From: Oscillospiraceae bacterium | Lineage (GTDB): Bacteria > Bacillota > Clostridia > Oscillospirales > UBA929 | Assembly (NCBI GenBank): GCA_031271325.1 | Contig: JAISVY010000020.1 | Location: forward strand, 1-11,126 | Length of the DNA stretch: 11,126 nt | Direction: 5' to 3' | Part shown: positions 5,912 to 11,126 of the stretch, piece by piece | Layout: each line of letters begins with the position of its first letter | How positions within the stretch are numbered: the stretch's first letter is position 1 | Notes under the pieces: generated by a model | Told to the model about the DNA's origin: nothing | The model's input: the letters and a program-made list of their open reading frames with translations, nothing else | Databases searched by the model: none | Translations under genes and position numbers: made by a program

Positions 5912-8092
5912 TTAATACCGGTGAGAGAAAGACGACAGCAGCCATTGCATCACCCACCAGATGAACATATAGATCAGCAGGTTTGCCGGAGAGATGGTCG
6001 CGGCGGCTACCGGCTGGGTCTGGGAGGCGAAGTAGAAAACCAAAAACACGCCGAGCACGAGCGAGGTCAGGTGGACACAAAGGTTCATAATCGTGAACTT
6101 ATGCAAGCGCTGCCCGCCGATCACCGATTCGGCATACGGGCAAAGCCCGTCGCGCGTCAGCACGGCCGACACCTTACCGTGGAAGGGGCGTTCGGGATCG
6201 GAAAGGGAAATGCGTTCCTCCACGACCGGAAACTCGGGCAGATCGGAGTTGATCCCGAATTTATCGCGCAGAAGGGTCGGGGTAATGTTCACGTCGCGCA
6301 CGGCGAGGATGTTGGTCATCTTCTGCTGCTCCAGCAGCATCAGCGCTCCTTTGACCTGCGAGGCGGGGGTATAAGAAACAGCCAGCACACCGGCCAGTTC
6401 GTGGTTGACCGACGTAAAGACGGCGGATTTGGAGCTTAGCTCGGGCGGCACTTGGATTCCCATGCTGTGCATGAAATTGAGCGTCCCGACCATCACGCGC
6501 TCACCGCCGACGATGCCCGACATACCGCCTTCAAACGCCTCCAAGCCGGTGACCGGACGGAGGTAACCGTCCTGATTCTTGATGATCGAGGCGAGCGCGT
6601 TAAACAAGCCGCTGCCCGACGCGTACAGCAGCGAAGCGGAAAGGGAAATCACCGTTTCAAACGAGTGGTCGCCGAGGATCTTCAACCCGTTCAGCGCCAA
6701 TGTGCCGGGCGGGAACAGATCACTGTCCGAGACCACCAGAAACCCCCCGCGCGACATTTCGACCGCGCCCGCCCATCCCGTGACGGACGCGCCCATATGG
6801 GAAAGCCTCGCGGCTATGCGGGAAAAGACATACGAGAAAGCCCCGAACGTCGTCATCGGAACGCCGGCGCAGCAGAGCGCCGCAAACGTGAAGAAAAAAT
6901 ACTGCTGCCGCTGGATGCCGTCCGTCGCGAGTTCGGTCGCGACATTCGCGTGTTTCGAAGCCGAGAGAAGCCCGAGCGCGATAAACGCGACGATCAGAAG
7001 CGGCGTGAGGAACCGCATGACACGCTCGGTCACGTCGGGCGTTTCCGTTTGCGCCACAAAGCCGTCCAGCTTCGACGTATGACGGGCAAAGCCGGGAAGC
7101 CCGCCCCACAGGCGTTCCTCACTGACCACGCAGTCGCAGTCTTCGCCGAGCGACGCGGCAAGTTTATACGAGCGCGCGCAGGCGGACTGCCGGTGGGAAG
7201 CGCCCCAGAGCGCGAAGAACACCGACACCGCCGACACCGCGCAATAGGGCAGGAACCCGGCGGTGTTGAACAGCAGCCCTTCCGTCTGCGAGCGCATGAC
7301 GATCGAGCCGACCTGCATCAGCGAGGCAAAGCAGCTCAGCACAACCAGCGTTTCCGCGCCCGGACGCAGATGAATCAAATCGGAAACCCCGCGCCCCAAT
7401 ATGTCGATACCGCAGAGCATCACGGCAAGCTGCAGAAGCACCATAAAAAACAGCGTTAAGTACGGCTGCCCGTCGGCGGAGTAGGAGAGAAACCCGGGCA
7501 AAAATCCCCATGTCTGGCAGCAGGAGATCAGGATCAGCGGTATCAGCGGTATCAACGCCAATAACGCCCGCAGCCGCAGATTAACCGCGTAGCGCTGCGC
7601 CATCGCGTGCGCCTGCGGCAGAGCCGGTGCGGGCGCTGCCTCCGGCTGCTTCAAGCGCTGGATAAACTGCCGGAACCCCTCTTTTTTCGGTTCCTGAAAG
7701 GTGTGTTCCGCGTCTTCGGGCATTTGGAACGCGCTGGAGGGCGAAAAATGTTCCCCAAACTCCGGGCTGAACGAAAATTCGGACAGTTCCGGCGTGTCGG
7801 CGGGCGCATTTTCCGGGCGCATCGTCTGCACCTGATTGGCGTAGTCCCGCATCTTTTGGGTACGCTTCTCGATGTCTTCAAACTCTAAATCCTCATCGAC
7901 GAAGACAATCGGGTTAGGTTCCGCCGGAACCGGCGGCTGACGGGGAACCTCCGGTTCCTCAGGCGCCGGCTCGGATGCGGGTTCGCCGGAATGATGGTAT
8001 TCGGAGAGAATGTCCTCCCAGCCGGGCAGTTCCGTCGTGTCGGACAGCGGGGGCACAGATGACAATATCCGTTCCAGCTCTTCGTCAGGCAT
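5912..8092 (-). CDS. P1B-type ATPase-like membrane protein with degenerate catalytic motifs (pseudo-pump)
   Basis: A 726-residue protein. Residues 1-165 are acidic and proline-rich, probably disordered, with no HMA domain. About eight membrane segments follow (172-192, 211-232, 247-266, 276-297, 360-377, 397-421, 664-690, 702-721), spaced as in P1B pumps. The actuator region (298-358) is half the usual size and has no TGE. The metal motif CPC is replaced by VPM (411-413), though Cys407-Cys408 lie just before. DKTGT is replaced by D456-SDLFPPGT, SEHPLA by SGLFNALA (494-501), TGD by VRD (598-600) and GDGxNDxP by LTRDGLCPYA (645-654). EGGMSGIVGGERVMVGT (521-537) still resembles the nucleotide-domain signature. 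Function is unknown. The start overlaps rlmB by 8 bases, with AGGTGG 7 bases upstream, suggesting translational coupling. The frame is intact, so it is not a pseudogene. Confidence 0.7.
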   Translation of the reverse strand: MPDEELERILSSVPPLSDTTELPGWEDILSEYHHSGEPASEPAPEEPEVPRQPPVPAEPNPIVFVDEDLEFEDIEKRTQKMRDYANQVQTMRPENAPADTPELSEFSFSPEFGEHFSPSSAFQMPEDAEHTFQEPKKEGFRQFIQRLKQPEAAPAPALPQAHAMAQRYAVNLRLRALLALIPLIPLILISCCQTWGFLPGFLSYSADGQPYLTLFFMVLLQLAVMLCGIDILGRGVSDLIHLRPGAETLVVLSCFASLMQVGSIVMRSQTEGLLFNTAGFLPYCAVSAVSVFFALWGASHRQSACARSYKLAASLGEDCDCVVSEERLWGGLPGFARHTSKLDGFVAQTETPDVTERVMRFLTPLLIVAFIALGLLSASKHANVATELATDGIQRQQYFFFTFAALCCAGVPMTTFGAFSYVFSRIAARLSHMGASVTGWAGAVEMSRGGFLVVSDSDLFPPGTLALNGLKILGDHSFETVISLSASLLYASGSGLFNALASIIKNQDGYLRPVTGLEAFEGGMSGIVGGERVMVGTLNFMHSMGIQVPPELSSKSAVFTSVNHELAGVLAVSYTPASQVKGALMLLEQQKMTNILAVRDVNITPTLLRDKFGINSDLPEFPVVEERISLSDPERPFHGKVSAVLTRDGLCPYAESVIGGQRLHKFTIMNLCVHLTSLVLGVFLVFYFASQTQPVAAATISPANLLIYMFIWWVMQWLLSSFSHRY

Positions 8093-8804
8093 TGGGCTTC
8101 CACCTCATTCTGTATAGCAGTACCGCGGCGGCGCAGGAGACATTTAACGACGCCGTCTTACCCCGCATCGGCAGGGAAATCAATGTATCGCACAACTCGC
8201 GCGTCAGGCGGTGCAGGCCTTCCTCCTCGTTGCCCAGCACCAGCGCCGAGGGACCGGAAAACGTCATATCCAGCGCGCTCTCCGCGGCTTCGGAAGCCGC
8301 GCCGTAAATCCAAACGCCCGCTTCCCGCGCTTCGCGCAGAAACCCCGGGATCCCGGGCACGCGGATCACCGGCAGATGCTCCGCCGCTCCGGCCGCCGCG
8401 CGGGCGGTCGCCGCCGAAAGGGTCGCGCTGCGGCGTTTGGGAATCACCAGCCCGTTTGCCCCGACCGCCTCGGCGGTACGGATTACCGCGCCCAGATTGC
8501 GCTCGTCCTGTATGCCGTCGCATACGACGATTAAGAAATCCTCGCCAACCTCCGCGAGCAGCGCCTCCGCCGAACCGTACGCGTACGCCGCGACGGACGC
8601 CACAATCCCTTGATGGTTCCCCGTCTGGCTGAGGCGGTCAAGCCGCTCCCGGTCGCACTGTACGACGGCGGCTCCCGCTTCCCGCGCCGACCCGATGATG
8701 TCACCCAGCCCCTTCGCCGTGGAAAGAACGTAGAGTTTGTCCACCGGGCGGCCGGAACGCAGCGCTTCGGCAACCGCCCTGCGGCCTTCCAGCTGTTCCG
8801 GCAC
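8085..8804 (-). CDS. rlmB: RlmB/TrmH-family 23S rRNA 2'-O-ribose methyltransferase
   Basis: A 239-residue SPOUT methyltransferase that uses S-adenosylmethionine to methylate a ribose 2'-OH, in RlmB proper at a guanosine in 23S rRNA domain V. The N-terminal RNA-binding domain occupies about residues 1-70 and ends in NHQGIVA (63-69). The three knot motifs are DERNLGAVIRTAEA (100-113, with Asn103 and catalytic Arg109), LVLGNEEEGL (188-197) and LPMRGKTASLNVS (211-223). The start is GTG 8804, one base after the mgsA stop (TAG-C-GTG), giving the usual QLEGRRAV beginning, with AGGCGGG 9 bases upstream. A TTG at 8837 would add 11 residues and overlap mgsA; it is less likely. The exact rRNA or tRNA target cannot be told from sequence alone. 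Confidence 0.9.
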   Translation of the reverse strand: MPEQLEGRRAVAEALRSGRPVDKLYVLSTAKGLGDIIGSAREAGAAVVQCDRERLDRLSQTGNHQGIVASVAAYAYGSAEALLAEVGEDFLIVVCDGIQDERNLGAVIRTAEAVGANGLVIPKRRSATLSAATARAAAGAAEHLPVIRVPGIPGFLREAREAGVWIYGAASEAAESALDMTFSGPSALVLGNEEEGLHRLTRELCDTLISLPMRGKTASLNVSCAAAVLLYRMRWKPNA

Positions 8805-8805
8805 G

Positions 8806-9219
8806 CTAACGGTCCCGCCTGCGGGTCGGGTTGACAATATCGCGCCAGCCGAGGTCGCCGCGCAGCAAGCCTTGTATCAGCACTTCCGCCGTCGCGACGT
8901 TGGTGGCGACGGGGATGTTGTGCAGATCGCACAGCCGCAGCAGCGCGAGGTCTTGCTCGTGCGGGGAGGATGCCAGCGGATCGCGGAAGAAGAGAACCAG
9001 ATCGATCTCGTTATAGGCAATCCGCGCGCCGATCTGCTGTTCGCCGCCGTGCGCGCCGGAAAAGAAGCGGGTGATGTTCAGCCCGGTCGCTTCGCTGACC
9101 AGATTGCCCGTCGTGGCGGTGGCGTACAGCGAGTGCTGGGCGAAGATGCCGCAGTAAGCGATACAGAACTGCACCATCAACTCTTTTTTTTGGTTGTGCG
9201 CGATCAGAGCGATATTCAT
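8806..9219 (-). CDS. mgsA: Methylglyoxal synthase
   Basis: A 137-residue cytosolic enzyme converting dihydroxyacetone phosphate to methylglyoxal and phosphate, a bypass of lower glycolysis. Family motifs are [10 protein letters not shown] (3-12, His8), TATTG phosphate loop (34-38), [10 protein letters not shown] (58-67), FFRDPL (77-82, Asp80), PHEQD (86-90, His87 and Asp90) and [12 protein letters not shown]. With an offset of 11, these equal His19, Thr45/47/48, Asp71, Asp91, His98 and Asp101 of the E. coli enzyme. The position of catalytic Asp71 is Glu60 here, and the glycine in the phosphate loop is Ala35. Length is normal. It lies 13 bases after minD, a common clostridial neighbourhood. 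Its ribosome binding site lies in a heptamer repeat (9223-9250). Confidence 0.93.
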   Translation of the reverse strand: MNIALIAHNQKKELMVQFCIAYCGIFAQHSLYATATTGNLVSEATGLNITRFFSGAHGGEQQIGARIAYNEIDLVLFFRDPLASSPHEQDLALLRLCDLHNIPVATNVATAEVLIQGLLRGDLGWRDIVNPTRRRDR

Positions 9220-9222
9220 AAG

Positions 9223-9250
9223 CCTTCCACCTTCAACCTTCCACCTTCCA
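9223..9250 (-). repeat. Heptanucleotide tandem repeat (4 units) at the minD/mgsA junction
   Basis: Read on the minus strand the units are TGGAAGG, TGGAAGG, TTGAAGG, TGGAAGG. They encode the last residues of MinD (WKVEG), supply its TGA stop through the variant unit, and provide the AGGTGGAAGG ribosome binding region 3-10 bases before the mgsA ATG. A change of copy number would shift the minD frame and move the mgsA ribosome binding site. Confidence 0.85.
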
Positions 9251-9994
9251 TTCCCGAAAGCGTCGGGGTATGCGGCATTCGCGCCCCATCAGGCGCTCCG
9301 CGATGTTGCACAAGGCGGCTCCGGCTCCCTTCTGGGATGCCAGAACCAACGGGATGTTGTGGTTTTGCGCCGCGCTGACCATCTCGTCTTCCGGCACGAT
9401 GCCCAGCAGCGGCAGACCCACGGTATCCATCGCCTCGTCGATATTATACGCGTGGCGCAGCCGGATTAAGCGCGGCTGCACACGGTTTACGATTAACTTT
9501 ACCGGACTGTGCCCCGTCAGGCGTTCGGCGCAGCGGGCGCTGTCGCGCAGAGCCATCTGGTTCGGCGTCGTGACGACGATCGCGCCGGCGCAGGCGTTCG
9601 CCGCCAGCGTGAAGCCGGTATCAAGCCCCGCTGTGCAGTCCACCAGCACAAAATCCGCCATTTCGGACAACGTCGCGATCAACGCGGAGAAGGCGGCGGG
9701 ATTGACCGCCGAGGCGGGGGTATGCGCGGGCGCGGCCAGCAGCTGAAGCCGCGGGATGTCGGAGCGGGAGACGAGCGCGTCTTTCAGCGCGGCGCGCCCC
9801 AGCAGAACGTCGTTGAAATCGAACACAGCCTGTTCCTGAAGCCCCAGAGCCAGATCGAGGTTGCGAAGCCCCGCGTCGCCGTCGACACAGATCGTCTTGC
9901 TCCCAAGCGCCGCAAGGCAGGAAGCAAGCCCCGCGACGACCGACGTTTTGCCAACGCCGCCCTTCCCGGAGGCAACGACGATCGAAAGCCCCAT
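9233..9994 (-). CDS. minD: Septum site-determining protein MinD
   Basis: A 253-residue ATPase of the MinD/ParA family that binds the membrane in the ATP form and positions the division site with MinC. Seen: deviant Walker [10 protein letters not shown] (9-17, Lys11 and Lys16), [16 protein letters not shown] (37-52) typical of MinD, and Walker B-like [12 protein letters not shown] (114-125). The C-terminus is basic and amphipathic ([10 protein letters not shown], 241-250), as expected for a membrane-targeting helix, but its last residues are encoded by a heptamer repeat. MinC and MinE are not in the window. The start is ATG 9994, with GGGGTGG a few bases upstream, downstream of a strong promoter. 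It is probably the first gene of minD-mgsA-rlmB-pseudo-pump. A different ParA-like role is possible but less likely. Confidence 0.85.
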   Translation of the reverse strand: MGLSIVVASGKGGVGKTSVVAGLASCLAALGSKTICVDGDAGLRNLDLALGLQEQAVFDFNDVLLGRAALKDALVSRSDIPRLQLLAAPAHTPASAVNPAAFSALIATLSEMADFVLVDCTAGLDTGFTLAANACAGAIVVTTPNQMALRDSARCAERLTGHSPVKLIVNRVQPRLIRLRHAYNIDEAMDTVGLPLLGIVPEDEMVSAAQNHNIPLVLASQKGAGAALCNIAERLMGRECRIPRRFREWKVEG

Positions 9995-10030
9995 CCGGCC
10001 ACCCCATTCCCTGACATTCCCTCACGGTTT

Positions 10031-10059
10031 ATTCTACACGGAACGGGGGGCGTTGTCAA
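10031..10059 (-). promoter_or_regulatory. Consensus sigma-A promoter of the minD operon
   Basis: On the minus strand TTGACA (10059-10054) and TAGAAT (10036-10031) are separated by exactly 17 bases, with transcription predicted to start near 10024. The -35 hexamer contains the TGA stop codon of the upstream mazG-like gene. It gives the four-gene minD group its own transcript even if read-through from mazG also occurs. Confidence 0.8.
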
Positions 10060-10379
10060 GTCACCCGGCGGATACTCTTGTCCGCGCTAAACCCGTCGGG
10101 GTAACGCTTTTGGAGCTTCTCAATATTTTTTTGCGCGATCTCGTCCAGACCGACGTTTAATCCCCCGGCAAGGCTCGCCAGATACCACAGGCAATCGCCC
10201 GCCTCGTCGATGAGCTTGTCTCTGTCCAGCTCATGACCCTGAAACAAATGCTTCTTCATCAGGTCGATGCATTCGCCCGCCTCGCCGCACAGCCCCATCA
10301 CGCCGTTCAGCAGCAGCGCGTCGCTGTCGGCGCGGGCGGTCGTGCGCATCGCAAGGGTTTGGTATTCGGTAAAATTCAT
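10056..10379 (-). CDS. MazG-like nucleotide pyrophosphohydrolase
   Basis: A 107-residue all-alpha NTP pyrophosphohydrolase of the single-domain MazG type, predicted to hydrolyse non-canonical or excess nucleoside triphosphates to monophosphates. Metal ligands are visible as Glu33-x-x-Glu36 (GEAGE) and Glu59-x-x-Asp62 (DEAGD), followed by LWYLA; the C-terminal NIEKLQKRYPDGF is typical. The start is ATG 10379, one base after the upstream gene's TGA, giving MNFTEYQ, a normal beginning. The ATG 21 bases further upstream would overlap that gene. The tight spacing implies translational coupling with the HExxH protein. Length agrees with short members of the family. The substrate is not determined. 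Confidence 0.85.
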   Translation of the reverse strand: MNFTEYQTLAMRTTARADSDALLLNGVMGLCGEAGECIDLMKKHLFQGHELDRDKLIDEAGDCLWYLASLAGGLNVGLDEIAQKNIEKLQKRYPDGFSADKSIRRVT

Positions 10380-10380
10380 A

Positions 10381-10980
10381 TCACACCGCCATGTCCACAT
10401 ACTGCCCGAGCAGCCCCGTGTCCAGCCGCGCCGGGTTGGAGACGAGCCGCGTCTCGGTCAGCCCGCCCGATATATATACCCGCCCGCATTCGGGGCAGTT
10501 CGCGGTGAACAGCCGCACCGACGAATACGCTGCGCGGGCTTTGTTCTGCCGCGCGTCCGCGTGAGCTTCCGCCACATGCTCCCGCTCGTGCGAGGCGACG
10601 GCCGCCGCCGAGTTCTGCGGGGCTATGTGTGCCGGGGTTTTGAACGATACGTTGCCGTCGCCGGAGCTGTCTTGGTACGTCCGCGTCCGGCAGGTCTCGC
10701 ACAGCGCCGCGTTTCGCGTCTGTTCGGCGGCTTCCGCCCTGGTGCGCGGCTGCCGGCCAAAGCGCGGGTCGAAATATACGGTGTCCGGCTTCCCGTCGGA
10801 GCGGTACAGCGTCAGCGTGGGGATTTGCCCGCCCTCGCCCCGCTTGGGCGTTATGAAGTCGTAAGGTTCCGGCACTGCGGGGCGGGCGAGGCGCTTGATC
10901 AACGGCTCGGTCACCGCCATCACGCGCGGCACGATGTAACCGCCGCGCAGCTGCGTGAATCCTACGGGTTGTACGTTCAT
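10381..10980 (-). CDS. Conserved protein with HExxH and two CxxC motifs (metallopeptidase-like, unknown function)
   Basis: A 199-residue protein without signal peptide or membrane segment. Cys94-x-x-Cys97 precedes a TYQDSSGDGNVSFKTPAHI stretch (101-119). Then comes HEREH (131-135), an HExxH zinc-metallopeptidase signature, and Cys162-x-x-Cys165 in CPECGRVYISGG. The layout recalls clostridial proteins of unknown function that I know only loosely and the SprA-related putative metalloprotease group; I cannot assign a substrate. The two cysteine pairs could bind a structural zinc. Start ATG 10980 is chosen because a G-rich GGGGGGCG lies 6 bases upstream; a longer frame reaching 11091 would read through a family A repeat. 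It is the first gene of an operon with the MazG-like gene. Confidence 0.7.
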   Translation of the reverse strand: MNVQPVGFTQLRGGYIVPRVMAVTEPLIKRLARPAVPEPYDFITPKRGEGGQIPTLTLYRSDGKPDTVYFDPRFGRQPRTRAEAAEQTRNAALCETCRTRTYQDSSGDGNVSFKTPAHIAPQNSAAAVASHEREHVAEAHADARQNKARAAYSSVRLFTANCPECGRVYISGGLTETRLVSNPARLDTGLLGQYVDMAV

Positions 10981-11019
10981 ACGGTTCGCCCCCCGAAAGA
11001 AACTATCCCAATTGAGAAG

Positions 11020-11119
11020 CTCTAAAAACCTCGTGTTCGCCGTTAGGCGAACGAGCGGAGCGCTTGCGAACAGGCGGCTGTGCCGCGGCATCGCAAGCCG
11101 GAGCGGGAGGTTTTTAGAG
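11020..11119. repeat. Family A structured repeat, copy 3
   Basis: Thirteen-base perfect inverted ends CTCTAAAAACCTC (11020-11032) and GAGGTTTTTAGAG (11107-11119), identical to copy 2, enclose the same three-way-junction core. Its first hairpin loop is GTTA and the inner loop of the last hairpin is TGT instead of TAT. It lies about 40 bases upstream of the HExxH gene start on the minus strand. Confidence 0.85.
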
Positions 11120-11126
11120 TGACCCA

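Noticed and set aside
5912..8092. Decayed pseudogene of a copper pump
   Set aside because: The frame is continuous, the start has a ribosome binding site coupled to rlmB, and membrane helices are intact; loss is confined to catalytic motifs.
8085..8837. TTG start for rlmB at 8837
   Set aside because: It would overlap mgsA by 32 bases; GTG 8804 follows the mgsA stop by one base and begins the protein at the usual place.
10381..11091. Longer 236-residue version of the HExxH protein
   Set aside because: The extra 37 residues are encoded mostly by a family A repeat; ATG 10980 has a G-rich ribosome binding site.

Overview
The window reads as chromosomal DNA of a GC-rich, low-copy-regulator Firmicute, most likely an uncultured member of the Clostridia (Oscillospirales/Ruminococcaceae-like). 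The reasons are a P2B calcium pump of the clostridial kind, a MinD-MgsA pair, an ECF-type vitamin transporter S component, Gram-positive style GGAGG ribosome binding sites, TTG/GTG starts and a Bacillus-type LexA-like box. There is no phage, plasmid, CRISPR or transposase gene in view. The species call is inference.

The left half (about 150-5611) is on the plus strand. It carries a P-type Ca2+ pump, a radical SAM protein of the putative DNA modification/repair family with a promoter overlapped by an SOS-like box, a 415-base cluster of non-coding repeats, then a structured leader ending in an intrinsic terminator just before an ECF transporter S component.

The right half (5617-10980) is on the minus strand. 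Read in transcription order it holds an HExxH/CxxC protein of unknown function and a MazG-like pyrophosphohydrolase (one operon, 1-base gap). A consensus sigma-A promoter whose -35 box contains the mazG stop codon follows. After it come minD, mgsA, rlmB and a 726-residue membrane protein, tightly packed or overlapping, and after a 94-base gap a small HMA-domain metal-binding protein. The 726-residue protein has the architecture of a P1B-type metal pump but has lost nearly every catalytic signature, so it looks like a conserved-frame pseudo-pump; this is the strongest candidate for something undescribed.

At least four kinds of non-coding repeat are scattered through the window. Family A (three full copies, near both ends and at 4403-4501) folds as a three-way junction whose closing helix differs completely in sequence but keeps pairing. 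Family B/C units form a 104-base near-perfect tandem pair at 4564-4784. A relative of C sits in a TIR-bounded element at 2779-2902. A relative of B appears to have been inserted in frame into the calcium pump gene. A 7-base tandem repeat spans the end of minD and the mgsA ribosome binding site.
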